Shown piece after piece: positions 44,426-53,813 of a DNA stretch of 64,000 bases; position 1 is the first letter of the stretch; each line of letters opens with the position of its first letter. The notes under the pieces were generated by a model. It saw nothing but the letters and a program-made list of their open reading frames with translations. It was not told the DNA's origin and did not search any database. Location: positions 1,302,001-1,366,000 of the forward strand of contig OZ245738.1 in the NCBI GenBank assembly GCA_965227265.1, in the 5' to 3' direction. The stretch comes from UBA2336 sp965227265. GTDB lineage: Bacteria; Bacteroidota; Bacteroidia; Cytophagales; Cyclobacteriaceae. A program made the position numbers and the translations under genes.

Positions 44426-47152
44426 ATGAAAAAGTTAAGTTTAATTCTAATCGTTTCACTTTCAGCAGTTGCGTTCCATACGAATGGCCAGTCACTGAAA
44501 TTGAAAGTCGCCAATACCGAATTTGACCGGATGCGCTACGCAGATGCGATTGTTCACTTCGAACAAATCCTAACAAAGGATCAAAATAATACCGAAGTAA
44601 AAATCAAACTGGGCGAGTGTTACCGTAAAGTAAGAGATGCCAAAAACGCGCTCCGAATCTACGCGCAGTTAGCCAATAGCGAAAAAGCAAATCCTAAGTA
44701 TTACTGGTACTATGCACAGGCCTTAGCGGAGAATGGATACTACATTGAATCTGCTTCCTGGTATGAAAAATACAGCAACAGTGTAGTAAACGGTCATTAC
44801 GCTCAGGCATATGCCAATGCGTATAAAAACATTGAAACCTTCTTTGAAGATTCTTCAGATTATTTACTTCAGGAACTTCCGTTTATCAATTCACCGCAGT
44901 CCGATTTCAGTCCGGTGTATCATGCAAATGGTTTTCTGTTCATTTCAAATAGAAATCAGCAAAGTGTAGTGCGTACAACCTTTGAGCAAGATCAATCTTC
45001 CTTCCTGGATTTCTATTTTGCTTCGGATACCACACAGATTGAATCATTATTAAATGATCCTATTTACGAATACAAAAACAAGAAAGGCTACTACAACGGA
45101 CAGTATACCATTGCAACCAGTAATGATAATACGATCCCAGCGCAGTACGGAAATCTTTACAAATACGATACTATTCACTACTACTATGAAAATAGTAATC
45201 TCGTAAAACGAATGGTGGACGAAGGTGTGAAAACCCGTTATCACGAAGGTCCACTAACGTACACAGCTTCGCACGATACAGTTTATTTCACCCGAAGCAA
45301 TCCTTTTGAAAAAGGTAAGGATGCCAAGCGTACAAGTCGATTGGCATTGTTTATATCCTACATTAAAGATGGCCAATGGGTAAACGCTACAGAAATCAGC
45401 TTAAATGGCAGAGATTTTTCGACTGGTCACCCGACTATGACACCTGATAACAAGAGAATGTACTTCTCATCTGACCGCCCCGGTGGAAAAGGTGGCGTTG
45501 ATATCTATTATGTTGAATACAATCACGGAGCATTTTCAGAACCCGTTAACGTTGAAGAGATTAACACGCCTGATGATGAAGTATTCCCGTACGTTGCACC
45601 GGATGGCGATCTGTACTTTTCGTCAAATGGTCATCCTGGCCTTGGTGGTCTTGATTTGTTCGTTGTAACCATTGAGGGTGCTAAAGTAGGAGCGATCAAA
45701 AACTTAGGTAGTCCATTTAACTCTACATTAGATGACTTCGGAATGGCATGGCATCCTTCGATGACCAAAGGTTTCTTAAGCTCAAATCGTAAGCGTGGGT
45801 ACGGAGACGATGATATCTATAGTTTCAAAAAACTTTGCTCAAGCGTTATTGCGTATGTGTACGATTCGATCTCGGGTCAGCCGTTGGAATCTGTATTGGT
45901 TTCAACAGGAGAGTACACCGGGTATACCGATAAAAAAGGCCGGATTGAATTCTGTCTGAAACCTGGTGATCACTACTTTGCTGTAGCGAAACAAAATTAT
46001 CAGAGCAAGGATTCGGTTATATCATCACGTTCTTATATCGAGTTTGCATTGAATCCGCTGGCCTTTGATATTGCCGGTCAGATTGTAAGTAAAGAAAATA
46101 ATTCTCCTATTGTTGGCGCACGTATTGTATTAACAAATACAGACACTCATGCAACAACGGTTGTCGAAACTGATAAACTTGGTAGTTACCATTTCCCGCT
46201 CGACATCAGCAGTAATTACACGGTAAGTGTTTCCCGGAAGCTTTGCGGTGCTACTTTATTGAACCGCACAACAAAAGGTCTGACGGTATCTGAAACCCTG
46301 AGAGGTGATATGGAAATGCTTTGTAAAGGAGATATTATCAAGGTTGAAAATATCTACTATGACTTGAATAAATATGCCATCCGTCCGGATGCTGCTATCG
46401 AGCTTAATAAGCTTGTCGATATTATGAATCAATATCCTGACATGCGCATTGAACTTCGGTCACATACCGATAGCCGTTCATCGGCAGCTTCTAACATGAA
46501 GCTTTCCACAAAACGTGCGGATGCAGTATTAGACTACATGGCTGAACAAGGTGTTGTTTCATCCCGAATGCGTGCGGCTGGTTTCGGTGAATCTAAACCC
46601 TTGAACCGTTGCGTAGATGGGGTAAAATGTAGTGAACCCGAATTCCAGGTTAACCGTAGGACAGAATTCAGAATTCTTTCAATTAACGATGAAGAAAGAT
46701 CTGAACAGGATGCTGCGTGGGCACAACAAATTGCAGAGAATCAAATTTTAAGAGCTGCTTTGGCAGATTCAGTTAAAAAGCAAGAAGTAGTTCCAACCGT
46801 TGCCATTCAGCGGCCAGGTAAAGCACATAAAAAGACTGTAGCGGCTAAACCTGCTGATGTCAAACCAGCGTACACGATTGAAAGTTATGCAGTGAAAGAA
46901 GAAGGGGTAGCGGAAATCTTTGACAACGCAAAAAGCAGCCGTAAGTTCTTAGCCTTGCATAAAACAGCCCCCTCCGGCACAATGATTAAGATCAGGAACG
47001 AAACCAACAACCGCGAGATTTTTGTTCGGGTAGTTGGGAAACTTTCGGCATCCGAAGGGACAGATACGTTGGTGAAAATCTCCAAATCTGCCTATGAGAA
47101 GCTGGAAGCAATCGATTCACGCTTTAAAGTTGAGGTAACATATTTCAGATAA
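44426..47152 (+). CDS. PorE-like OmpA-family protein with extra C-terminal double-psi barrel-like domain
   Basis: A 908-residue protein. Start 44426 (MKKLSLILIV) is used because an upstream in-frame ATG at 44363 lies inside the previous gene. Order: signal peptide, TPR (about 25-130), PD40-type propeller (about 150-470, with GRDFSTGHPTMTPDNKRMYFSSDR), two carboxypeptidase-regulatory-like domains (475-630), OmpA-type peptidoglycan-binding domain (635-755, with IELRSHTDSRSS and NRRTEFRI), a linker, and about 95 residues resembling RlpA-type double-psi beta barrels (GVAEIFDNAKSSRKFLALH, GTMIKIRNETNNREIFVRVVG). The first parts match P. gingivalis PorE, which anchors the T9SS to peptidoglycan; the last domain is an addition. 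Confidence 0.88.
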   Translation: MKKLSLILIVSLSAVAFHTNGQSLKLKVANTEFDRMRYADAIVHFEQILTKDQNNTEVKIKLGECYRKVRDAKNALRIYAQLANSEKANPKYYWYYAQALAENGYYIESASWYEKYSNSVVNGHYAQAYANAYKNIETFFEDSSDYLLQELPFINSPQSDFSPVYHANGFLFISNRNQQSVVRTTFEQDQSSFLDFYFASDTTQIESLLNDPIYEYKNKKGYYNGQYTIATSNDNTIPAQYGNLYKYDTIHYYYENSNLVKRMVDEGVKTRYHEGPLTYTASHDTVYFTRSNPFEKGKDAKRTSRLALFISYIKDGQWVNATEISLNGRDFSTGHPTMTPDNKRMYFSSDRPGGKGGVDIYYVEYNHGAFSEPVNVEEINTPDDEVFPYVAPDGDLYFSSNGHPGLGGLDLFVVTIEGAKVGAIKNLGSPFNSTLDDFGMAWHPSMTKGFLSSNRKRGYGDDDIYSFKKLCSSVIAYVYDSISGQPLESVLVSTGEYTGYTDKKGRIEFCLKPGDHYFAVAKQNYQSKDSVISSRSYIEFALNPLAFDIAGQIVSKENNSPIVGARIVLTNTDTHATTVVETDKLGSYHFPLDISSNYTVSVSRKLCGATLLNRTTKGLTVSETLRGDMEMLCKGDIIKVENIYYDLNKYAIRPDAAIELNKLVDIMNQYPDMRIELRSHTDSRSSAASNMKLSTKRADAVLDYMAEQGVVSSRMRAAGFGESKPLNRCVDGVKCSEPEFQVNRRTEFRILSINDEERSEQDAAWAQQIAENQILRAALADSVKKQEVVPTVAIQRPGKAHKKTVAAKPADVKPAYTIESYAVKEEGVAEIFDNAKSSRKFLALHKTAPSGTMIKIRNETNNREIFVRVVGKLSASEGTDTLVKISKSAYEKLEAIDSRFKVEVTYFR

Positions 47153-47183
47153 GTACGATTAACCTAAAACACTTATTTGGCTT

Positions 47184-47212
47184 AGAGTTGCGGGATACCG
47201 CAACTCTTTGCT
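47184..47212 (+). terminator. Hairpin terminator after the PorE-like gene
   Basis: A perfect 10-bp stem, AGAGTTGCGG / CCGCAACTCT, with a GATA tetraloop, followed by a T-rich stretch (TTGCTTTATT). It ends the porP/sprF-porE-like unit. Confidence 0.85.
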
Positions 47213-47343
47213 TTATTCTCAAAATGTTACTGATTTCAAAGATCAATCATCTTTATTTTAATATATTAGAGTCCCATCCATTGACGAAGAGTGCTTATGT
47301 GCTGGTAGGCGTGCCCTATCATGCATTGTATTGCTGAATAGTT

Positions 47344-48057
47344 ATGGAAAATATCATTAGTTGTGTAGTGGTTGAAGACGACCCTGTAGCCCAAAAGGTT
47401 CTTGAAGTTGTTATTCAGAAGACTGCATTTCTCAGCCTTAAAAAATCCTTCAGCGATCCTGTTGAAGCTACTGCTTATTTAAAAACCGAGCGGGTTGATT
47501 TACTGTTTCTGGATATTGAAATGCCCGGAATAACCGGCCTTGAATTATTAAGCTTACTGGATTACAAGCCTTCTGTGATTGTTGTTACAGCCCAGCAGCA
47601 ATATGCCGTTCAGGCCTTTGAACATAACGTGTTGGATTATCTCGTAAAACCAGTTAGCGACTACTCTCGATTTCTTAAAGCAGTTCTGAAAGCAAAAGAA
47701 GTTAAGGAGTCTAAAAAGCAGCCAGTAGCTGTCGGGAAGAGTGAAGCACCCCCACTTTTTGTAAAGGTTGATTCACTGCTGCATAACATTAATCTCAATT
47801 CGATACTATGGATTGAGGCCTATGGCGACTATGTCAAAATTAACACAGATCAAAAAATGTTGATGATTCTCTCTACGCTGAAAGGTATAGAAGGGAAGCT
47901 TCCTGAAAATCAATTTGTCAGAGTTCACAGATCCTTTATCGTTAACATCAAGCGGATTGATAATATTGATCCTTCAAATTTGCAAATGGGAACTAAAATT
48001 ATCCCCATAAGTGCCACGCATCGCGAAGCGCTTATTAACAAAATTAATTTACTGTAA
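47344..48057 (+). CDS. LytTR-family response regulator
   Basis: A 237-residue regulator: REC domain at 1-120 with phospho-acceptor D57 (LLFLDIEMPG), acidic pocket E11/D12/D13 and K102 region (DYLVKPV), then a LytTR DNA-binding domain at about 137-237 (LHNINLNSILWIEAYGDYVKI, FVRVHRSFIVNIKRID). In Bacteroidota such regulators usually pair with a LytS-type histidine kinase, but none is adjacent. The neighbours are a degenerate kinase-like gene and a hybrid kinase. Confidence 0.95.
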   Translation: MENIISCVVVEDDPVAQKVLEVVIQKTAFLSLKKSFSDPVEATAYLKTERVDLLFLDIEMPGITGLELLSLLDYKPSVIVVTAQQQYAVQAFEHNVLDYLVKPVSDYSRFLKAVLKAKEVKESKKQPVAVGKSEAPPLFVKVDSLLHNINLNSILWIEAYGDYVKINTDQKMLMILSTLKGIEGKLPENQFVRVHRSFIVNIKRIDNIDPSNLQMGTKIIPISATHREALINKINLL

Positions 48058-48178
48058 ATCAGTTTTGTCTTCACGGTTGCCTTTGTCGGATATTTGACGT
48101 GAGTCATCGATAATCTTCCGAGAAAGGCTTTTTGCCGAATAACTTTACATAGTAATTCTGCAGAAAACCACTTTTTAT

Positions 48179-48685
48179 ATGGAAGACCTTAAGAAAAAAG
48201 CAAAAAATACCCAGGCGTTACGCGTTGGACTTTTCAAAAAACGCGCAAGCAAACAATTACAAACAGGATCGGTAAATCTTTCTGTTTTGGTAGATGAAAT
48301 AATAACAGGATACATCGGGCAACGACCGGAATTAAAAGCAACTTTTGAAGTAGAGAATAATATCGTGGTCCAAGGTGATTACACACTTTTGAGATCATTC
48401 ATTGAAAAGCTTATCCAGAATTCAATGGATATTAATTCTTCTTCGCAACATCATTCCATCGTCTTTGGCAGGGCTAAAGACGATTTAAAAACTTATTTTA
48501 TTATGAACAATGAGCTCGGAAATTCTTCGAAGGTGTCCTTTGGTTCGTTTGACTACCTGGATAAAAAAGATTTAGGGGATGATCTGAAAAGTATCCAAAC
48601 GATAATCAAGAATCACAATGGAAAATTTTGGGGAATTGGAAAAAAAGATATTGGTTCAATCTTCTATTTCTCAATAGATGCATAA
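48179..48685 (+). CDS. Stand-alone degenerate histidine-kinase ATPase-like protein
   Basis: A 168-residue protein that aligns by pattern with the C-terminal half of a histidine kinase: the pre-ATPase segment VNLSVLVDEIITGYI, VVQGDYTLLRSFIEKLIQNSM (N-box position, with the Asn kept), a shortened IMNNELGN where DxGxG is expected, and the ending IIKNHNGKFWGIGKKDIGSIFYFSI matching the usual HGGxIWxxSxxGxGSxFxFxL. The phosphorylatable His domain and the G1/G2 glycines are missing or altered, so catalysis is unlikely. It may modulate other kinases or regulators. The family fit is inferred from pattern only. Confidence 0.6.
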   Translation: MEDLKKKAKNTQALRVGLFKKRASKQLQTGSVNLSVLVDEIITGYIGQRPELKATFEVENNIVVQGDYTLLRSFIEKLIQNSMDINSSSQHHSIVFGRAKDDLKTYFIMNNELGNSSKVSFGSFDYLDKKDLGDDLKSIQTIIKNHNGKFWGIGKKDIGSIFYFSIDA

Positions 48686-48698
48686 ACTTGAAGGTAAG

Positions 48699-51695
48699 CT
48701 ACGAATCAGTTTTTACTTTTTCTAAAAGCTTTATTATGTGTTCGTTGCTTTGACGGGTAAATTGTTCAACCTCAGCCATCAACTGGTTTTCAACTTCCTT
48801 CTGATCGCCTAATAAATTTTTAATTAATTCAAGGTTTGTCATAAGGCGTGAGTCATTGATAATGCTCAACGTTGTCTGCATCTTATGCAACGATTTACGG
48901 TACAGGTCGTCTGTTTTTCTTTCAACGGATTGATTTAATGCATCTTGCAACTCCTTTAAATTGTCAACCATTCGTAAGGCAAGCAGGTTAGCAGTTTCTT
49001 TATCTCCACCGGAATATGCATCCAATGAAAATTCAGTTTCAGTTAATGTTCCCGGAACTTCAGGTAATGCATATCGCATTATTTTATCATGTAATTCCTG
49101 TGGATTAAAGGGTTTGGACACAAAATCAGTGATTCCAACTTTAGACAATCGCTCGATGTCTTCAATCATCGCAGAAGCTGTTAAGGCAATAATTGGAATT
49201 TCTTTAAAGTAAGGCTCAGACATTTCACGAATTTTTAAAGAGGCCTCATAACCATCCATTTCCGGCATCTGAAGATCCATAAGAATAAGGTGAAATGCTT
49301 TTTGCGCAATCAAATCAAGTGCTTCCTTTCCATTCTCCGCTGTTCTTACCTTAAAGAGCCATTTTTTTAAATAATTAGACGCAACAATCAGATTCACATC
49401 ATTGTCGTCTACCAATAAAATAGAAATCTCTTTTGTCTTTTCGTAATAATTGGTTTGGTATTCAACTGATTCGTCACTCACCTGGGCTTCTTCTAAATTC
49501 AGCGAGAACGTAAATTCTGTTCCTTTCCCCAATTCGCTCACAACAATAATGTCATTTCCCATAAGCTGAATAAGGCGTTTAGTAATGCTTAAGCCCAAGC
49601 CAGTACCCCCAAATTTTCTTGCCGTATCGGGTGTTGCCTGGGTAAAGCTTTCAAAAATGTAACTTTGTTTATCAGCAGGTATTCCAATCCCTGTATCGCG
49701 AACAGAAAATGTTATTGAATATTTATCTTCGTGCTTGCCTGTAAAAAGTGCTTGAACTGTTACAAATCCTTTTTCTGTAAACTTGATCGCGTTACTCACC
49801 AGATTATTGATGATTTGACTTAGCCGTACCGGATCACCCTTAACAATATCCGGAAGCTTGCTGTCATACGAAAACATGAGTGGCAAACCCTTATCGGTTG
49901 CCCGGATTCTTAATGTCTGGAGCGCATTTTCCAGCATGTTCTTTAAATTAAACGAAATCCTTTCCAGGTGTATTTCGTTCGCTTCAATCTTGCTGAAATC
50001 CAGCACATCATTAATGATTGTTAATAAGTTATCGCCTGAGAATTTTAATAGCTTGAGGTGCTTGAGATGTTCCTGAGAAGGATTGTCTTCTAACAGGAAA
50101 TTGGTAAGTCCTATAATTCCATTCAAAGGAGTTCGAATTTCATGGCTCATCATGGAAAGAAACTGAGATTTGGCCAACGTGGCTTGCACAGCTTTTTCTT
50201 TGACCTCATTTATCTTAGCTTCATTTTCGATACGCTGTGTTATATCACGTGCAGAAGTTTGAAAACCAATAACTTTTCCTGCATCATCAAAAAATGGCTC
50301 TGCAAAAGCTTCAATCCAGGCAATGCTGCCATCTTTTTTATAGACACGATACTCTGAGCGAGTTGATTTTCCACCCATTACCTTCATGTGCGAGGTTTTT
50401 TTCATTCTTTCTGAATCCTCCGGAACCATAATGTCAAAAGGAACTTTACCAATAAGTTCATCCGGTGTGTAGCCCAGAATATCTTTGACTGAAGGGGAGA
50501 CGTACGTGCGAATAGGAGTATCCTCAACATAGTTATAAAGTGAAACAAGATCTCTTGAATTGGTAGAGATTAATCGATAAAGCTTTTCACTGTTTTCCAG
50601 CTTAAGCTGCGTCATTTTAAAATTGGTGACATCGCGTGAAATAATACTTGACTTAGCAAGGCCATCATCATTCCCTAAAAAATACATGCTCGTGCTTTGC
50701 CCGATCCAGATGGTTTTTCGTTTCGCAGTTACAATCGGTAATTCATAATAGCTATGTTCCTGCTTTTTCTTGCGTTGTTGAAAATAAAACTGGATTGCAG
50801 CATCTTTATGATTTGGATGAACAATTTCCCAGAACAATTTCCTATAGAGTTCTTCTTTTGAAAAACCGGTGATGTACTCGGTTATGGGATTAACAAAAAT
50901 GAATTGCCCGTTTTCATCAAGTTCATAAATCATATTATCCGAACTTTCAATCAGTTTTCGATATTGATTCTCTTTTAGGGTAAGATCATCGTGCAATTTT
51001 TGAACCTTGGAAAGATTTTCTTGCGCAAATTGTTCGGTTTGAACAAGTTTGGTATTTATTTCATGAAGTTCATGATTAAGGCCTTCCAGATTTCTATTGC
51101 CACTTCGGAGTTGGCGTATGGAAGGCAACACGATATAGGCAAATCCAAATACAATGGCCATGAAAACACAAATTCCAAAAAAGAAATGGGCTGTTCTCAA
51201 CCGATCCATCTTGTAATCTGCATGGCGCTGATAGGAAGCAACAAGTTGTTCCGAAAGTGCTGAGAGGGTTGGATCGTGTTTATAAATGAGCTGCAGTATC
51301 TTTTGTATATCCTCTGCCTCTCTAGAACTTGATGCTTGCGTAATAATGTTGATGGATGGATCTATGCTCTTAAGAAGAGAATCTATAGCGTCATTACTAT
51401 GCTTGGTTTGAATAAATGATGTTAAAACTGAATGATGGAGCTCAATTTCCCGTATTACATCCTTGAGCATCTGAACATGCTCAACATTCGATTCGTTTTT
51501 TTCGACATCATCTTCAATGCTCAATGAAATTTTTACAAGCTTTTGGATAAGCATACTTTGACGACCTGCCAGCCGAATCAGGTGCGCATCTTCTTTTTGG
51601 TGTGATAACATGTATTGCTCAAAAACTATACGAAGAGCAATGATTGCTGCTATGCTAGCTATAAAAACTGCAAATCTGAGATTTATACCTTTCAT
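48699..51695 (-). CDS. Hybrid sensor histidine kinase with PAS domains, REC and HPt-like end
   Basis: A roughly 998-residue inner-membrane sensor. Two transmembrane helices (about 5-25 and 165-190) flank a helical periplasmic domain with LAGRQSMLIQKLV, the signature of the type IV pili/NarX-type sensor. Two PAS domains follow (about 240-365 and 370-495), then HisKA with MSHEIRTPLNGIIG (phospho-His about 518), HATPase (GTGLGLSITKRL), REC (phospho-Asp about 807 in LILMDLQMPEMDG) and a C-terminal helical region with LHKMQTTLSII that looks like an HPt domain. Start 51695 (MKGINLRF) is chosen over 51704. Confidence 0.93.
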   Translation of the reverse strand: MKGINLRFAVFIASIAAIIALRIVFEQYMLSHQKEDAHLIRLAGRQSMLIQKLVKISLSIEDDVEKNESNVEHVQMLKDVIREIELHHSVLTSFIQTKHSNDAIDSLLKSIDPSINIITQASSSREAEDIQKILQLIYKHDPTLSALSEQLVASYQRHADYKMDRLRTAHFFFGICVFMAIVFGFAYIVLPSIRQLRSGNRNLEGLNHELHEINTKLVQTEQFAQENLSKVQKLHDDLTLKENQYRKLIESSDNMIYELDENGQFIFVNPITEYITGFSKEELYRKLFWEIVHPNHKDAAIQFYFQQRKKKQEHSYYELPIVTAKRKTIWIGQSTSMYFLGNDDGLAKSSIISRDVTNFKMTQLKLENSEKLYRLISTNSRDLVSLYNYVEDTPIRTYVSPSVKDILGYTPDELIGKVPFDIMVPEDSERMKKTSHMKVMGGKSTRSEYRVYKKDGSIAWIEAFAEPFFDDAGKVIGFQTSARDITQRIENEAKINEVKEKAVQATLAKSQFLSMMSHEIRTPLNGIIGLTNFLLEDNPSQEHLKHLKLLKFSGDNLLTIINDVLDFSKIEANEIHLERISFNLKNMLENALQTLRIRATDKGLPLMFSYDSKLPDIVKGDPVRLSQIINNLVSNAIKFTEKGFVTVQALFTGKHEDKYSITFSVRDTGIGIPADKQSYIFESFTQATPDTARKFGGTGLGLSITKRLIQLMGNDIIVVSELGKGTEFTFSLNLEEAQVSDESVEYQTNYYEKTKEISILLVDDNDVNLIVASNYLKKWLFKVRTAENGKEALDLIAQKAFHLILMDLQMPEMDGYEASLKIREMSEPYFKEIPIIALTASAMIEDIERLSKVGITDFVSKPFNPQELHDKIMRYALPEVPGTLTETEFSLDAYSGGDKETANLLALRMVDNLKELQDALNQSVERKTDDLYRKSLHKMQTTLSIINDSRLMTNLELIKNLLGDQKEVENQLMAEVEQFTRQSNEHIIKLLEKVKTDS

Positions 51696-51873
51696 GATAT
51701 GCAAGACTTGGATAGACTAAAGGTACACATCGCCTGCTATAAGGCGAATTGGCAGTTATTTTTGCAGGGATTTAAGATTAAATCTGGTTTTTTAAGGGGT
51801 TTAATAGGAGTAACTCCTATCCTCCAAAATGGGTTATCGGAATTCTTCGTTCCTTAGCGGTATGTTTTAGGTT

Positions 51874-51927
51874 ACATTGTGCAGGCAACTTGTACCATGG
51901 ATGGGTGGTTCAGGCCCTGCACAATGT
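51874..51927. repeat. Perfect 12-bp inverted repeat between two minus-strand genes
   Basis: ACATTGTGCAGG (51874-51885) and CCTGCACAATGT (51916-51927) enclose 30 bp that contain a smaller ACCA/TGGT hairpin. It lies between the ABC-F gene and the hybrid kinase gene. On the minus strand no T-run follows; on the + strand TCTTTTT follows. Function not evident. Confidence 0.5.
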
Positions 51928-51943
51928 TCTTTTTATCAAAGTA

Positions 51944-53584
51944 TTATTTTGCGCTTCGTTCAATTTCGCGCAGGTTTTCCATTTTCTTATTGCGTAAGAA
52001 TCCGTTGATATCTTCAAAGTGCTCACGAATTCGTTTGTTACCAAATTCAAAAACTTTTGCCGCGAGCCCGTCTAAAAAGTCCCTATCGTGAGAAACTAGA
52101 ATGAGCGTTCCGTCAAAATCGCGTAACGCGTCTTTCAAAATGTCCTTTGTTTTTATATCAAGATGGTTAGTCGGTTCATCCAGTATTAACAGATTCACTG
52201 GAGAAAGTAAAAGCTTGATCATGGCAAGGCGAGTTTTTTCACCGCCTGAGAGAACTTTAACTTTTTTCTCAATCGTATCGCCACTGAACATGAAGGCACC
52301 GAGAATATCTTTAATCTTTGAGCGTACATCTCCGAAAGCAATCTGATCGATTGTTTGAAAAACGGTTAGCTCACCATCAAGTAAGGAAGCCTGATTCTGA
52401 GCAAAGTATCCAATCTGGGCACCATGCCCCAACTGTAATTTTCCTTCAAAATCAATCTCGCTCATGATGGCTTTGATAAACGTTGATTTACCTTCGCCAT
52501 TCTTTCCAACGAACGCAACTTTCTCACCACGTGCAATTGTTACCGATGCATCGTTAAATACAACATGATCGCCATATTTCTTGGTGATGCCTTCAGCAAT
52601 TACCGGATAGTTACCGGAGCGCGGAGCAGGAGGGAACTTAAGATTTAACGCAGAAGTATCTACTTCATCTACTTGGATAGGTTCGATCTTCTCCAGCATT
52701 TTTACGCGTGATTGAACTTGCAGTGTTTTTGAATAGGTTCCCTTAAACCGATCAATAAATTGCTGAATGTCAGCAATCTCTTTTTGCTGATCATCAAACT
52801 GTTTTTGCTGCTGTTCGCGTCTTTCTTTGCGCAACTGTAAGTAATGCGTGTACTTGGCTTTGTAATCATAAATGCGACCCATCGTAACTTCGATAGTACG
52901 ATTAGTCAGATTATCCACAAATGTTTTATCGTGACTAATAACGATTACTGCCTTGGCATTGTTGATCAGAAATTCTTCTAGCCACTGAATGGACTCTATA
53001 TCCATGTGGTTTGTCGGCTCATCTAATAATATAAGGTCTGGCTTTTGAAGGAGGATTTTAGCTAACTCAAGACGCATGCGCCAGCCACCGCTAAATTCAC
53101 TTGTCGGGCGAGTAAAATCGGAACGAACAAAGCCCAACCCCATTAATGTTTTTTCAACTTCTGCATCAAAGTTTATTTCTTCAATGGAGTAATATTTCTC
53201 GCTAAGCTCAGATACTTGTTCGATGATTTTTGAATAGGCTTCGGATTCGTAATCGGTACGGGTTTCAAGCTGCTTGTTTAGCTCATCCATCTCCTTTTTC
53301 ATCCCCAGAATTTTGCCGAAAGCCTTGGAAGCTTCCTCAAAAACGGTGGCATTATCTTCTGTAAGCAAATGCTGCGGGAGATAGGCAACGATCGCATCTT
53401 TCGGGGCAGTAACCTTTCCGCGGGTAGGCTTATTTACCCCGGCAATAATCTTGAGCAAGGTGGATTTACCGGCCCCATTTTTCCCCATCAAAGCAATTCT
53501 ATCATTGTCATTGATGTTAAAAGTGATGTCCTTAAAGAGTGCTGAACCGTTAAATTCAACGGTAACTGCGTCAACTGAAATCAT
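51944..53584 (-). CDS. ABC-F family ATPase
   Basis: A 546-residue soluble protein with two ABC domains and no membrane segment. Walker A motifs are GKNGAGKSTLL and GKNGEGKSTFI; signatures are FSGGWRMRLELAKI and LSGGEKTRLAMIKL; Walker B motifs are LILLDEPTNH and LLILDEPTNH. The interdomain linker (RKERREQQQKQFDDQQKE) is the P-site tRNA-interaction motif of ABC-F proteins, which act on stalled or initiating ribosomes. Start 53584 (MISVDAV) is preferred because the extra upstream residues from 53605 are not typical. The subgroup (YdiF/YkpA/Uup) is not decided. Confidence 0.93.
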   Translation of the reverse strand: MISVDAVTVEFNGSALFKDITFNINDNDRIALMGKNGAGKSTLLKIIAGVNKPTRGKVTAPKDAIVAYLPQHLLTEDNATVFEEASKAFGKILGMKKEMDELNKQLETRTDYESEAYSKIIEQVSELSEKYYSIEEINFDAEVEKTLMGLGFVRSDFTRPTSEFSGGWRMRLELAKILLQKPDLILLDEPTNHMDIESIQWLEEFLINNAKAVIVISHDKTFVDNLTNRTIEVTMGRIYDYKAKYTHYLQLRKERREQQQKQFDDQQKEIADIQQFIDRFKGTYSKTLQVQSRVKMLEKIEPIQVDEVDTSALNLKFPPAPRSGNYPVIAEGITKKYGDHVVFNDASVTIARGEKVAFVGKNGEGKSTFIKAIMSEIDFEGKLQLGHGAQIGYFAQNQASLLDGELTVFQTIDQIAFGDVRSKIKDILGAFMFSGDTIEKKVKVLSGGEKTRLAMIKLLLSPVNLLILDEPTNHLDIKTKDILKDALRDFDGTLILVSHDRDFLDGLAAKVFEFGNKRIREHFEDINGFLRNKKMENLREIERSAK

Positions 53585-53679
53585 GCCTTGAAAAATAAGG
53601 CGCAAAGATACCCCTTTTCAATTCCTGATAATAATTCCGGGCAAATATTGGTTGAGAATGCAATCGATAGAAAAGGTTG

Positions 53680-53758
53680 AAATCAATTCATATTACTGAG
53701 AAAAATAGTCCCCAATTCGGTTTGCGAAATCGGTATACAGCCCTTCATGAATTGATTT
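53680..53758. repeat. Perfect 12-bp inverted repeat upstream of the DUF4142 gene
   Basis: AAATCAATTCAT (53680-53691) and ATGAATTGATTT (53747-53758) are exact reverse complements 55 bp apart, in the 208-bp divergent gap between the ABC-F and DUF4142 genes. The arms are far apart, so this could be a pair of regulator sites in opposite orientation or a long-loop RNA hairpin. Confidence 0.45.
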
Positions 53759-53813
53759 GAATGTGGCATGATGTTCTCCATACACCTTCAAACAAAAAAA
53801 ACAAACCAATACT

